From assembly GCA_035534455.1 (NCBI GenBank), contig DATLRV010000040.1:1-59701 (forward strand): a stretch of 59,701 nt of DNA, in the 5' to 3' direction. Numbering within the stretch: the first letter of the stretch is position 1; each line of letters opens with the position of its first letter. This document shows positions 24,969-33,546 of this stretch, piece after piece. The DNA comes from JAJYVT01 sp035534455. GTDB lineage: Bacteria; Actinomycetota; Acidimicrobiia; Acidimicrobiales; RAAP-2. Position numbers and translations under genes: made by a program. The notes under the pieces are model-generated. The model saw nothing but the letters and a program-made list of their open reading frames with translations, was not told the DNA's origin and made no database searches.

Positions 24969-26311
24969 GGTGCGACCGCCGGGGACGGGGACGCCAGGGG
25001 CGCGGAGACCGGGGGCGCGGAGACCGGCGCCGTGGAGACCGGGGGCGCGGAGATCGGGGGCGCGGAGACCGGTGCCGTGGAGACCGGTGGCGGCGAGCCG
25101 AGCGCCTTCGCGGCGGTCCAGGCACGCGAACGCACGTCGTCGGGGTCATCCCCGCACACGGTCACGTGGCCCAGTTTGCGCCCGGGGCGCACGGCCTTGC
25201 CATAGAGATGGACGTGGGCGCCTCTCACCCCGAGCGCTGCAGCGAGCCGTCCGGCCGGCCCCGCAAAGTCCGCAGGGTTCGCATCGGCAGCTGCGCCGAA
25301 GACGTTCACGCTGGCGACGTGGGAGGCGGCCGGCGAGGTGTCGCCGAGGGGGAGGCCCAGCACCGCCCGGACGTGGTTCTCGAACTGCGAAGTCACCGCC
25401 CCCTCGATCGTCCAGTGGGCGGAGTTGTGCGGGCGGGCGGCGATCTCGTTCACGAGGAGCCGGCCCCGGGTCGCGAACAGCTCGACGGCCAGCACCCCCA
25501 CGGCGCCGACGACCGACGCGACCTCCCGCGCGAGCGATGCCGACGCGGCCGCGAGCGCCGGGTCGAGGTCCCCGGGGTAGCGGACCTCGCGGCACACGCC
25601 GTCCACCTGTGCCGTCTCGACGGGCGGCCAGGCGGCGGACTGACCGTCGGCACCGCGGGCGACGACGACCGCGAGCTCCGCGTCGATGTCGACGTGCGTC
25701 TCGACGAGGAGGGGGGTGGCGTCGCGCGCCGCGCGCTCGCAGACTTCCCGCGCGGCTTCCTCGTCGGCGACGGGCCAGACACCCTTCCCGTCGTAACCGC
25801 CCCGCGCCGCCTTCACCACGACCGGCCATCCGTTGGTGGCGGCGAAACGCGTGATCGCCGCGACGAGCTCGTTCGGGCTGCGCCCCGCGCCGCCGGCGAC
25901 GCCGAGCACGTCGAAGGGCGGGACCGCGATGCCGGCGTCTGCAAGTCGCGTCCGCATCTCCGCCTTGTCGACGGCGATCCGCAGCGTCTCGAGCCCGGGG
26001 CGCAGTGTCACGCGGGCGCGCTCGAGATCGCCGAGGACGTCGAGGTCGACCTGCTCGTGGTCGAAGGTGATGACGTCGGTGCGCGCGGCGAGGGCACGTA
26101 GAGCGCCACCGTCGGTAGCCGCGCCGATCAGCACGTCGCCAGCCGCGGTCACAGCCGCATCGTCCTGGCGTGCGGCCAGCACGACGGTCGGGACCCCGAG
26201 CGTGCTCGCCGCCTCGCACGTCATGCGCGCGAGCTGTCCTCCACCCACGATCCCGACGACGCGGGCTGCGTCGCGACCGCAGGAGGCGCGGGGGGTCGAC
26301 TCGACGGGCAC
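24965..26311 (-). CDS. purK: N5-carboxyaminoimidazole ribonucleotide synthase PurK
   Basis: ATP-grasp enzyme that carboxylates AIR to N5-CAIR. Motifs: VVGIVGGGQLARM near residues 18-30, the ATP-grasp Lys in WPVVVKAARGGYDGKGV, the loop ETHVDIDAELAVVVAR, and VNEIAARPHNSAHWTIEGA. 448 residues, longer than usual because of a C-terminal tail of about 35 residues made of PVSAPP/PVSTAP repeats encoded by a 15-base tandem repeat. GTG 26311 is the only start upstream of the conserved N-terminus, and it lies inside a perfect inverted repeat. First gene of purK-purE. Confidence 0.95.
   Translation of the reverse strand: MPVESTPRASCGRDAARVVGIVGGGQLARMTCEAASTLGVPTVVLAARQDDAAVTAAGDVLIGAATDGGALRALAARTDVITFDHEQVDLDVLGDLERARVTLRPGLETLRIAVDKAEMRTRLADAGIAVPPFDVLGVAGGAGRSPNELVAAITRFAATNGWPVVVKAARGGYDGKGVWPVADEEAAREVCERAARDATPLLVETHVDIDAELAVVVARGADGQSAAWPPVETAQVDGVCREVRYPGDLDPALAAASASLAREVASVVGAVGVLAVELFATRGRLLVNEIAARPHNSAHWTIEGAVTSQFENHVRAVLGLPLGDTSPAASHVASVNVFGAAADANPADFAGPAGRLAAALGVRGAHVHLYGKAVRPGRKLGHVTVCGDDPDDVRSRAWTAAKALGSPPPVSTAPVSAPPISAPPVSTAPVSAPPVSAPLASPSPAVAP
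24996..25085. repeat. 15-bp tandem repeat (6 units) in the purK C-terminus
   Basis: Six contiguous units of the form GGGGGCGCGGAGACC, two of them the variant GG(C/T)GCCGTGGAGACC. On the minus strand they encode VSAPP and VSTAP pentapeptides, making a Pro-rich tail beyond the PurK domain. Confidence 0.92.
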
Positions 26312-26334
26312 GCCGGCACGTTACCGGCGTGCCC
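26306..26334. promoter_or_regulatory. Perfect 11-bp inverted repeat over the purK start
   Basis: GGGCACGCCGG, a seven-base spacer CACGTTA, then CCGGCGTGCCC. The left arm contains the purK GTG start codon (26309-26311, minus strand). In purK mRNA it would form an 11-bp GC hairpin ending at the initiation site. It could alternatively be a protein-binding palindrome in the purK/oxidoreductase divergent promoter region. Confidence 0.6.
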
Positions 26335-26466
26335 TCGCCGATGCGGGGCGACTCCCGACGTCGGTCCGGGCGCTCCGTGGGCGGGGACACCCGCGGGCGG
26401 GCGACGCCGAGCCCGAGCCCCCGACAGGGGTGACGACGCACGCCACCCGGCCGTAGTGTCGCTTCC

Positions 26467-27378
26467 ATGCGGATCGGCGTGCTCTTGGACCAGCGCCCCT
26501 CGGTGGCGGCGATCTGCGAGCACGTCGCAAGGCTGCGCGACCGCGGCATTTCGTCGGTCTGGGCGTCCCAGGTGTTCGGCTACGACGCGCTGACGCTGCT
26601 CGCGGTCGTCGGGCAGGAGGTCCAGGGCGTCGACCTCGGCACCGCGGTCGTCCCCATCCAGAGCCGCCTGCCCCAGGTGATGGCGCAGCAGGCCCTCACG
26701 GTCCAGGCGGTCACCGGTGGCCGTCTGACGCTGGGCGTGGGCCTGTCGCACAAGGCGGTGGTCGAAGGGCTGTGGGGGATTCGCTTCGAGCGCCCGCTCC
26801 GTCACGTGCGCGAGTACCTGACCGCCGTCGAGCCCATGCTGCACGGGGAGGCCGCGGACTTCGACGGCGAGATGGTGACGGCCCGCACGCTCGGCGCCCT
26901 CGAGATCGCCGGCGCGCCGGCGCCCCCGGTGCTGGTCGCCGCCCTCGGGCCCGGGATGCTCCGGCTCGCCGGGACCCTGGCCGACGGCACGGTGACCTGG
27001 ATGACCGGCACCGGCACGGTGGGGAACCACGTGGTGCCCGCCATCGCCGCGGCAGCGGAGGCCGCGGGCCGCCCGTCGCCGCGCGTGGTGGTCGCGCTGC
27101 CGGTGACCGTGACCTCGGACGCCGAACGGGCGCGGCGGCGCATCGACGATGCGCTCGCCGTCTACCCCACCTTGCCGTCGTATCGCGCCATGCTGGACCG
27201 GGAGGGGGCGTCGGCACCCTCGGACATCTCGCTCATCGGCGGCGAAGAGACGGTCCGCGCCGGGATCGCCCGCCTCTTCGACGCGGGAGCGACCGAGTTC
27301 GTCGCTTCGGTCATCGGCGACGACGAGGAGCGGCGACGGACGATCGACGTCCTGGCCGACCCTCAGGACGCGGGCTGA
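26467..27378 (+). CDS. LLM-class F420-dependent oxidoreductase
   Basis: Luciferase-like TIM-barrel oxidoreductase of 303 residues, the type that usually uses coenzyme F420 in actinobacteria. Signatures: MRIGVLLDQRPSVAAICEHV, GTAVVPIQSRLPQVMAQQALTVQ, TGGRLTLGVGLSHKAVVEGLWG and PVLVAALGPGMLRLAG. ATG 26467 lacks a strong ribosome-binding site. Substrate unknown. The 3' end runs into a large hairpin. Confidence 0.88.
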   Translation: MRIGVLLDQRPSVAAICEHVARLRDRGISSVWASQVFGYDALTLLAVVGQEVQGVDLGTAVVPIQSRLPQVMAQQALTVQAVTGGRLTLGVGLSHKAVVEGLWGIRFERPLRHVREYLTAVEPMLHGEAADFDGEMVTARTLGALEIAGAPAPPVLVAALGPGMLRLAGTLADGTVTWMTGTGTVGNHVVPAIAAAAEAAGRPSPRVVVALPVTVTSDAERARRRIDDALAVYPTLPSYRAMLDREGASAPSDISLIGGEETVRAGIARLFDAGATEFVASVIGDDEERRRTIDVLADPQDAG

Positions 27379-27444
27379 GCCCGGCGGGGGGGTGCCGGGC
27401 CCAGCCCGCGCGTCCTGAGGGTTCGGGGTTGGGGCACCCCGAAC
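27361..27444. terminator. Nested double hairpin between convergent genes
   Basis: The outer inverted repeat pairs CCTCAGGACGCGGGCT (27361-27376) with AGCCCGCGCGTCCTGAGG (27403-27420), with one two-base bulge. Inside it, GCCCGGC (27379-27385) pairs with GCCGGGC (27394-27400). Next comes a second hairpin, GTTCGGGG (27421) with CCCCGAAC (27437). The left arm overlaps the last codons and stop of the oxidoreductase gene. Suits a strong two-way terminator for convergent genes. Confidence 0.75.
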
Positions 27445-27453
27445 GCCCCACGG

Positions 27454-28059
27454 TCAGCGCGGGATCTTCGTGTGCTTGAACTCGTTCACCTCGGGGTGCT
27501 CGTCGAGTAGGTCGACGACGCGCCCGATCACCGCGCGCGCCTTCGACCCGTCGCCGCGAGGACGTGTCATGAGCCGCACGAACACGGCGTCGTCGTCGAC
27601 GATGAACGTGGGGACACCGAAGACTTCGTAATCCGAGACCGACTTCTCGTGCTCCGCCCGGACGGTCTGGAGCGGCCACCCCTTCTCGATCTCGGCGAAC
27701 ACCTGGTCGGCGGGGACCCCTACGGATTCGAGCGTCGCGCGGACGACCTCGGGGTCGGAGATCTCCTTCCCCTCGTCGTGCCTAGCGGAGAACAGCGCGA
27801 CGTGCGCGGCACGGAACCGGCCGGGGAAGTTGTCCCGCACGACGACGCCGGCCTCGAGGGCGAGGAGCCCGCGTGCCTTGTCGGGAAGATCCCACACGGG
27901 TCGGTCACCCTCCTCGACGTGTGCCTGCATGAGGCAGAACGGCGTGAACGTCACCTCCCACGGGGCACCGTCGTCAAGGGCGGCGACGAGGTGCTCGTGG
28001 GCGTTGCGGGCGAAGGGGCACAGATAGTCCCAGGTGACGGAGTACGTGCGGGAGGTCAT
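27454..28059 (-). CDS. DsbA-family thioredoxin-fold protein
   Basis: A 201-residue DSBA-like protein from ATG 28059. The active-site region is WDYLCPFARNAHEHL, i.e. a single-Cys CPFA motif instead of CxxC, so it is more like the FrnE or mycothiol-linked group than a classic disulfide oxidase. The cis-Pro loop is FGVPTFIVDDDAVF. There is no signal peptide, so it is cytoplasmic. The reaction is uncertain; a mycothiol- or glutathione-S-transferase-like role is possible. Confidence 0.82.
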   Translation of the reverse strand: MTSRTYSVTWDYLCPFARNAHEHLVAALDDGAPWEVTFTPFCLMQAHVEEGDRPVWDLPDKARGLLALEAGVVVRDNFPGRFRAAHVALFSARHDEGKEISDPEVVRATLESVGVPADQVFAEIEKGWPLQTVRAEHEKSVSDYEVFGVPTFIVDDDAVFVRLMTRPRGDGSKARAVIGRVVDLLDEHPEVNEFKHTKIPR

Positions 28060-28087
28060 GGACGGTTCAACGGAGCAGCTCCCCGGG

Positions 28088-28744
28088 CTATTCCGCCCGC
28101 CACCGGCCTGGAGTGCGGCGAAGCACGACCGCGTCCGCGAGTGGACGCACGACGGCGCCGAGTGCGGCGCCCGCGACCGCCCCGGCGAGCACGTCACTCG
28201 TGTGGTGCGCGCGGAGGTGCACCCGGCTCGCCGCGACTGCGGTGGCGAACCCGAGGGCGACGCGGCGCCCCGCGATCGCGTCGGGCAGCACGACGGCCGT
28301 GCAGAACGACGCGAGCGTGTGCCCGCTCGGGAAGCTGCTGCTCGACGGGGCGCGCACGAAGCGTGGGTCGAACGTCGTCTCGCCGACCTCCGGGCGCGAC
28401 CGTGCGGCGGCGCGCTTCAGGGCGCGATTGACCCCGTACGAGGAGATCCCGGCGAACGCCAACGTCACGACCGCTCGACGGCGGCGTAGCCCGGGGCGCC
28501 GGGCCGCCCACCCCGCCGTCAGCACCCAGACTACGCCGTGGTCCGACAGGTTCGAGAGCGCCGACGCTGCGACGTCCGCCCATCGGCGCCCGCGCAGGGT
28601 GGCGCTCCACCGTTCGCCGGCGTCGTCGATCGCCGCGCACGCCCGGCCAAGGGGGTGGCCGCGATCCCACAGCGAGCCGGACGCCGTGGTCGTTCCCGCG
28701 GTCCCGTGCGTCCCGGCCGCCGCCCTCTCCGTGCGGACGGTCAC
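28088..28744 (-). CDS. PAP2-family phosphatase, membrane protein
   Basis: Type 2 phosphatidic acid phosphatase-like protein, 218 residues from GTG 28744. The three PAP2 motifs are present: KRAAARSRP, SSSFPSGHT and SRVHLRAHHTSDVLAG. Hydrophobic segments lie around them. It probably dephosphorylates a lipid or polyprenyl phosphate at the membrane. The start codon overlaps the stop of the RecB-like gene (GTGA), so the two are coupled. Confidence 0.88.
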   Translation of the reverse strand: MTVRTERAAAGTHGTAGTTTASGSLWDRGHPLGRACAAIDDAGERWSATLRGRRWADVAASALSNLSDHGVVWVLTAGWAARRPGLRRRRAVVTLAFAGISSYGVNRALKRAAARSRPEVGETTFDPRFVRAPSSSSFPSGHTLASFCTAVVLPDAIAGRRVALGFATAVAASRVHLRAHHTSDVLAGAVAGAALGAVVRPLADAVVLRRTPGRWRAE

Positions 28745-29535
28745 GCCGTGGGGAGCGCGGGCGGGACGCCGCCGAATGCGGGGCACCACTCGTGGTAGCT
28801 GCAGTAGTCGCACAGCGGCGACGGCCTCGGCTGGAAGTCGTCCCGTTCGCATGCTCGCTCGATGGCCTTCCAGACGGCCACCGTGCGGACTCGCTGTCCG
28901 CGCAGCGTCTGTGGGCTCGGCGTCGCGGAGATCGAGAGGGGCTCGCGTAGGTGGAGTAGCCGCACCTCGACCGGCACTCTGCCGAGCGTCTGCTCGCAGA
29001 GCAGCGCGTAGAGGTGCACACCGGTCATCTTCGACTTCTCGAAGCGCTCGGACGGCGCCCGGCCGGTCTTGTAGTCGACGACCACGAGCTCGCCTGTGGC
29101 GTTCAGGTCGAGCCGGTCGATGATCCCACGCAGCTTGAGCCCGTCGAGATCGGCCTCCAGGCGGACCTCGATGCCGACGGCTTCCACCGTCGTGGGGTCC
29201 TCGAGCGCGAAGTAGTTCTCGACGAGCTGCACCGCGTCCGCGAGGAACGCGGTGGACGCGGTGCCGTCGAGCTCGAGTGCCGCGTACTCCTCGGAGTCCT
29301 GCAACTCTCCCCATGCCCGATCGAGCTCCGCCCTCGCCACGGCCGCCGTCCGCTCGCCGGCGTCGTGGTCCCAGACGAGCCGTTCGAGGACCTGGTGGAC
29401 GAGCGTCCCTTTGGTCGTGTGGGGCGACGGAGGCTCGGGGAGGCGATCGATCGCCCGTAGCCGGAAGGCGAGCGGGCAGTCCGTGAACGACGTCACGCGC
29501 GTCGGCGAGAGCGAGATCGGCAGCGTGAGGGACAT
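28741..29535 (-). CDS. RecB-family (Cas4-like) exonuclease
   Basis: PD-(D/E)xK nuclease of the PDDEXK_1 type, 264 residues from ATG 29535. The catalytic core is LKLRGIIDRLDLN followed by VVVDYKTGRAP. Four cysteines likely bind an Fe-S cluster: one in SFTDCPLAF near the N-terminus and three in CDYCSYHEWCPAF near the C-terminus, the Cas4/AddB arrangement. No cas genes or repeats are nearby, so it is the stand-alone actinobacterial form associated with DNA repair. Confidence 0.9.
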   Translation of the reverse strand: MSLTLPISLSPTRVTSFTDCPLAFRLRAIDRLPEPPSPHTTKGTLVHQVLERLVWDHDAGERTAAVARAELDRAWGELQDSEEYAALELDGTASTAFLADAVQLVENYFALEDPTTVEAVGIEVRLEADLDGLKLRGIIDRLDLNATGELVVVDYKTGRAPSERFEKSKMTGVHLYALLCEQTLGRVPVEVRLLHLREPLSISATPSPQTLRGQRVRTVAVWKAIERACERDDFQPRPSPLCDYCSYHEWCPAFGGVPPALPTA

Positions 29536-29556
29536 CGCCGCCAACACTACGCGGGG

Positions 29557-29946
29557 GTGCCATCATCGACGTCGATGCCTCGCGCCCGGTCGTCCCCGTC
29601 ACCGAGATCGTCGTCGCCTCCGGCTGCTCCGTCGCACCTCGAACGGACGACGGAGTGGTCCGGCGTCCGGGCAGGCGATCCCGTCGAGGTCGCGGGGCTG
29701 CGTGCTCGTTCGGCGTCGTGGACGTTCCTCGCCCACGTGCGCAACGTCCGCACCGGCGAGGAGTGGGTCGAAGTCGTCGGCGGGAGGCCGGGGAGCCGAG
29801 CCGTGCGCTCGTTCAGGTCCGAGCAGATCCTCCCGCCCTCGGCGCGCCCGGCGCGGGGGACGGGCCGCGCCGGCGGGTCCCGAGCAGGTCGCGCCGGACG
29901 TGCACCGGCTGCCCCGCTCGCGGACGCCCCCCGGCTGCCGATCTGA
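29557..29946 (+). CDS. Conserved actinobacterial hypothetical protein
   Basis: A 129-residue protein whose central part (ERTTEWSGVRAGDPVEVAGLRARSASWTFLAHVRNVRTGEEWVEVVGG, roughly 29-76) looks like a small beta-barrel found in many actinobacteria, with unknown function. The N-terminal 28 residues are Ser/Pro/Arg-rich and the C-terminus is Arg/Ala-rich, so both ends may be disordered. The stop codon falls inside a 14-bp tandem repeat, which may have altered the C-terminus. Divergent from the RecB-like gene by about 20 bases. Confidence 0.65.
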   Translation: MPSSTSMPRARSSPSPRSSSPPAAPSHLERTTEWSGVRAGDPVEVAGLRARSASWTFLAHVRNVRTGEEWVEVVGGRPGSRAVRSFRSEQILPPSARPARGTGRAGGSRAGRAGRAPAAPLADAPRLPI

Positions 29947-30003
29947 CGCTGCCGATCTGACGCTGCCGATCTGCGGCTGCCCATCTGACGCTGCCCATCC
30001 GAC
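29934..30003. repeat. 14-bp tandem repeat (5 units)
   Basis: Five units of GCTGCCGATCTGAC (later copies GCTGCCGATCTGCG, GCTGCCCATCTGAC, GCTGCCCATCCGAC). The array spans the stop codon of the preceding gene. As 14 is not a multiple of 3, changes in copy number would alter which stop is used. Confidence 0.9.
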
Positions 30004-30062
30004 GCTGTGCGCGGACGTCGCGGCCCTGACGAGGGCGGGCACCCGGGCCCTACACTGCGGCG

Positions 30063-30857
30063 ATGGCCGGTGACGCCCCGCTCGTGCGCCAGCGGCGCAA
30101 CGGGCCGGTCGTCACGCTCACGCTCGACTCCCCGTCGAACCGCAACGCCCTGTCCCGTCGGCTCCTCCAGGAGCTCGCCACCGGGCTCGCGGAAGCGCAG
30201 GCCGACCCCGACGTGCGCGTCGTGGTGCTCACGGGCTCGGGGCCGGCGTTCTGCTCGGGCGTCGACCTCAAAGAGCGCCTGCACCCTCCCCCGGGCGACC
30301 CTCCCGCGACGCTGCCTGAGATCCTGACGGCCATCGTGGCCATGCCCCAGCCGGTCGTCGCGAGGGTGAACGGACCCGTGCGGGCCGGTGGCATGGGTCT
30401 CGTGTGCGCCTGCGACCTCGCGGTCGCCCCCGCCGGCGCGACGTTCGCGTTCAGCGAGGTGCGCGTCGGGGTGGCGCCTGCGGTGATCGCGGTCCCCGCA
30501 CTCCGTCGGATGGCTCGGCGCGCGTTCGACCGCTACGCGCTCACCGGCGACGTCTTCGATGCGCCGGAGGCGGCGAGGGCGGGTCTCCTCACCGCAGCGG
30601 TCGCCGACGCCGACGAGCTCGATGCCTGGGTCGACGCGGTCGTTGGTTCGTTGCTGCGCAGCGCACCGACGGCCGTCGCTGCGACCAAGGGCCTCGGCGA
30701 TCTCGTCGCGCGGCAATGGGATGACGCGCTCGACGCCGCGGCAGGGCTGTCCGAGGGGCTGTTCGGTGCCCCGGCCGCAGCCGAAGGCATGGCGGCGTTC
30801 CTCGAGAAGCGCACGGCGTCGTGGGTCGTCGACTGGGCCGCCGGCACCGGGTCCTGA
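30063..30857 (+). CDS. Enoyl-CoA hydratase/isomerase family protein
   Basis: Crotonase-fold enzyme of 264 residues. Oxyanion-hole segments are FCSGVDLKE and GPVRAGGMGLVCACDLAVA. The FSEVRVGVAPAVIAVPALRRM stretch keeps Glu at the first catalytic position but has Ala-Pro-Ala where a second Glu is expected, so strict hydratase activity is doubtful. The typical MAAFLEKRTASW tail is present. ATG 30063 lies about 60 bases after the tandem repeat. It is not an obvious paralogue of the hydratase at 2890. Confidence 0.88.
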   Translation: MAGDAPLVRQRRNGPVVTLTLDSPSNRNALSRRLLQELATGLAEAQADPDVRVVVLTGSGPAFCSGVDLKERLHPPPGDPPATLPEILTAIVAMPQPVVARVNGPVRAGGMGLVCACDLAVAPAGATFAFSEVRVGVAPAVIAVPALRRMARRAFDRYALTGDVFDAPEAARAGLLTAAVADADELDAWVDAVVGSLLRSAPTAVAATKGLGDLVARQWDDALDAAAGLSEGLFGAPAAAEGMAAFLEKRTASWVVDWAAGTGS

Positions 30858-30914
30858 CGACGGTGAGGAACGCCGCGGCCTCGCTGCCCGGCGAGACCCG
30901 CCGACCGGCGGGAC

Positions 30915-31664
30915 CTACCCGCCCGAGAGCCTCGGCCGCCGGGCGGGAGACGCCGGCGCGTGGTCCCGGGGGCGGCGGCCGGCACTGGTCCCGAGTCGCG
31001 CGAGCCCTGACGGCGTGGCCGCACCGACGCACGCGCTCTCGACCGCTCGGCGCGCCCACCCGGGCTCGGACCGGACACCGGCGACGCGGCGGGCGAAGAC
31101 CGCACCGACCAGCATCTCGGTGAGCAGTTCCGGGTCGGTGCGGGGGCGAAGAAGTCCTGCACGGATCGCCCGGGCGGCGAGCTCGGCGACGGCAGCCTTC
31201 GTCGGTCGCACGACGCGGTCTCGGTGGAGCGCCATGGCGGACGGCGCGGCGCGGCAGGCGAGAAGAGTGCCGACGACTTCGAGACATGACTCGGCGAGAC
31301 CGGCCTCGAGCCTCTCCAGGTACGCCACGAGGTCTTCCAGCGGCTCCGTCGTCGTGGCGGGAGCCTCGATGTCCGCGGCGATCGCGGAGGTCACGAGGTC
31401 GGCCTTGTCGCGGTAGCGCCGGTAGATCGTCGCCCGACCGACGCCGGCCTCCGCGGCGACCGACTCCATCGACATGTTGGCGTAGCCGACGTCGGCGAGC
31501 TGGCGCCGGGCGGCGGCCGCGATCGCGCCGCTCGCTCGTGCGTCGCGGGGCCGGCCGGCACGGCGAATCAGCGGAGCTGGACCGTCCGTGCAGGGCAGCT
31601 GCGCCGCGCCCGCGCGGCCAGCCGGCGATTCGCTCGTCGATCCCGTCGGCGCGTCGGTCGCCAC
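30915..31664 (-). CDS. TetR-family transcriptional regulator
   Basis: The N-terminal TetR helix-turn-helix is clear (GRPRDARASGAIAAAARRQL, MSMESVAAEAGVGRATIYRRYRDKADLV, about residues 36-90); the C-terminal half is the ligand-binding domain. 249 residues with a long Gly/Ala/Pro N-terminus and an Arg-rich tail. It starts 6 bases after the stop of the MFS exporter gene on the same strand, so the two form an operon. The regulator probably represses both through the palindrome upstream of the exporter (33377-33396). Confidence 0.9.
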   Translation of the reverse strand: MATDAPTGSTSESPAGRAGAAQLPCTDGPAPLIRRAGRPRDARASGAIAAAARRQLADVGYANMSMESVAAEAGVGRATIYRRYRDKADLVTSAIAADIEAPATTTEPLEDLVAYLERLEAGLAESCLEVVGTLLACRAAPSAMALHRDRVVRPTKAAVAELAARAIRAGLLRPRTDPELLTEMLVGAVFARRVAGVRSEPGWARRAVESACVGAATPSGLARLGTSAGRRPRDHAPASPARRPRLSGG

Positions 31665-31670
31665 GACGCC

Positions 31671-33332
31671 TCAGGCCGGCGAGGGCACAGGGACGGTCCC
31701 GGCGCCGTCCCCGCCCCCTGGCGCGTCAGGCCGGGACGGAGCGGCCCCTCCCGGCTGCCGGCCCCCGCCGGCGCTGTCGTCCGGACCACCTCGGGCGCCC
31801 TGGGATCCCGCGGTGGCGAAGTCATGCTCGCGGACGAGGAGGTAGGAAAGGATCGCGCCGGCGAGCGCGACCACCGCCGCGATGACGACCAAGTGGTCGA
31901 GGCTGGAGGCGAAGCCGACCCGGTATGCGTGGAGGACGGCGCGCGACTGTGCGGCGGGCAGCCGGTGGACGACTGTGCGGACCTGTCCCGACGCGACTGC
32001 CGGACCGAGCGACGCTCCGTGCTCACGCAGTGCCGCCGTCCCAGCGCGCGACGAGAGGAGCGACGACGTGACCTTCTGGCGCATGTCGTGCTCGAAGACG
32101 CTTCCCAGCGCGGCGATCCCCGTCGCGATGCCGACCTGTCGGAAGGTGTTGTTCGCCCCCGACGCCATTCCGGCACGTTCCGGCTTCACGACGGCGACGG
32201 CCGACGACGCGAGCACGGGGTTCGCCATGCCGATGCCGATCCCGGCGACGCACAGCCCGGGGAGCAGCGCGAGCCAGCCCGACTGCGCGTCGACGAACGC
32301 CATCAACGCGCACCCGGCCGCGACGACCAACATCCCGGTGCCGAGGAGGTACCGGGCGTGGACGCGGACGGTGAGCTTCCCGGCGAGCGGCGCCACTGCG
32401 AAGGACAGCATCGACACCGGAAGGAAGCGGATCCCGGCCGCGAAGGGCCGGTAGCCGAGGTCGTCTTGGATGAACAGCGTCAAGTACAAGAAGAGGGCGA
32501 AGATGGAGGCCGCGACCGTGAGCGCGGCGATCGAGACGCCGGCCATGGCCGGACGCCGGAAGAGCGACAGGTCGAGCATGGGATCCTGCCCCCGGAGCTC
32601 GGCGACGAGGAAGGCTGCGAGCAGCGCGGCCGCGCCGGCGAACAGGCCCACGATCATCGGGTTGCCCCAACCGTCTGTGTCGGCCCTCACGAGCGCGAGC
32701 ACCAGCAGGAACAGCGATGCCGAGAACGTCACGAAACCGACCCAGTCCACCCGGCGCCTGGTCTGCTCCTTCGACTCCGCCACCCGGGCGAGCGTCATGA
32801 CCACGGCGGCGATGCCGATCGGGACGTTGACGAAGAAGATCCACCGCCAGCCGATGGCGCTCGTGATCGCGCCGCCCAGCAGCGGGCCGATCGCGACCGC
32901 GCCGCCGACCACCGCGCCGTAGATGCCGAAGGCGGTCCCGCGCTCGCGGCCGCTGAAGGCCTGCGCGATGAGCGCGAGCGAGGTCGCGAACATCACCGCA
33001 CCGCCCACGCCCTGCACGGCACGTGCGAGGTTCAGCATCAGCGAGCTGTTCGAGACCCCGCAGACGAAGGACGAGGCGGAGAAGAGCGCGAGCCCCCACG
33101 CGAACATCACCCGCCTTCCGAACATGTCGCCGAGCACCCCTGCGGTGAGCATGAATGCCGCGAGCGTGAGCGCGTAGGCGTCGATGACCCACTGGAGGTC
33201 GGTGAAGCTCGCGTGGAGCGAACGCTGGATGCTCGGCAGCGCCACGTTCACGATCGTGATGTCGAGCAGGAGCATGAAGATCGCCGTGCAGACGGCGATG
33301 AGGGTCCACCACTTGCGGTCCAGTCGCGGCAT
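31671..33332 (-). CDS. MFS drug exporter, DHA2 (EmrB/QacA) family
   Basis: Proton-driven efflux protein with 14 predicted membrane segments. DHA2 motifs: motif A GDMFGRRVMFAWG, motif C-like GAVVGGAVAIGPLLGGAI, and the first helix segment LLLDITIVNVALPSIQ. ATG 33332 follows ACAGGAG and gives 553 residues, ending in a long Gly/Pro/Ala-rich cytoplasmic tail (about 50 residues). Likely exports a drug or toxic metabolite and is controlled by the downstream TetR. The frame is open upstream of the ATG, but that part is not protein-like. Confidence 0.93.
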   Translation of the reverse strand: MPRLDRKWWTLIAVCTAIFMLLLDITIVNVALPSIQRSLHASFTDLQWVIDAYALTLAAFMLTAGVLGDMFGRRVMFAWGLALFSASSFVCGVSNSSLMLNLARAVQGVGGAVMFATSLALIAQAFSGRERGTAFGIYGAVVGGAVAIGPLLGGAITSAIGWRWIFFVNVPIGIAAVVMTLARVAESKEQTRRRVDWVGFVTFSASLFLLVLALVRADTDGWGNPMIVGLFAGAAALLAAFLVAELRGQDPMLDLSLFRRPAMAGVSIAALTVAASIFALFLYLTLFIQDDLGYRPFAAGIRFLPVSMLSFAVAPLAGKLTVRVHARYLLGTGMLVVAAGCALMAFVDAQSGWLALLPGLCVAGIGIGMANPVLASSAVAVVKPERAGMASGANNTFRQVGIATGIAALGSVFEHDMRQKVTSSLLSSRAGTAALREHGASLGPAVASGQVRTVVHRLPAAQSRAVLHAYRVGFASSLDHLVVIAAVVALAGAILSYLLVREHDFATAGSQGARGGPDDSAGGGRQPGGAAPSRPDAPGGGDGAGTVPVPSPA

Positions 33333-33376
33333 CTGGCTCCTGTCTGCCGGTCGGGGAGCGACCGCGTGGCCATTCA

Positions 33377-33396
33377 GATACGAGCTGCATCGTATC
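33377..33396. promoter_or_regulatory. Probable TetR operator upstream of the exporter
   Basis: GATACGA, six-base spacer GCTGCA, TCGTATC: a perfect 7-bp inverted repeat of 20 bases, typical in size for TetR operators. It lies 44 bases upstream of the exporter ATG, in a locally AT-rich segment, where it would overlap the promoter. Confidence 0.75.
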
Positions 33397-33546
33397 GGTA
33401 TTCGATCCCGCCCGGCGACGCCCCCGGTTACAGCCGCACCCGGGATGGGCATTAGCCGGGACACAGACGCTCCGAAAGAGGCCCACCGCCGGCATGGCGT
33501 CGAGTCGCGCCGCAGGCACGGTGGCGCCGAGGAAGGGGACGACGCG

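Noticed and set aside
30858..31664. Plus-strand frame after the second enoyl-CoA hydratase
   Set aside because: Antisense to a clear TetR gene; no motifs.
31824..33455. Long plus-strand frame opposite the MFS exporter
   Set aside because: Highly charged, repetitive translation; antisense shadow of the exporter.
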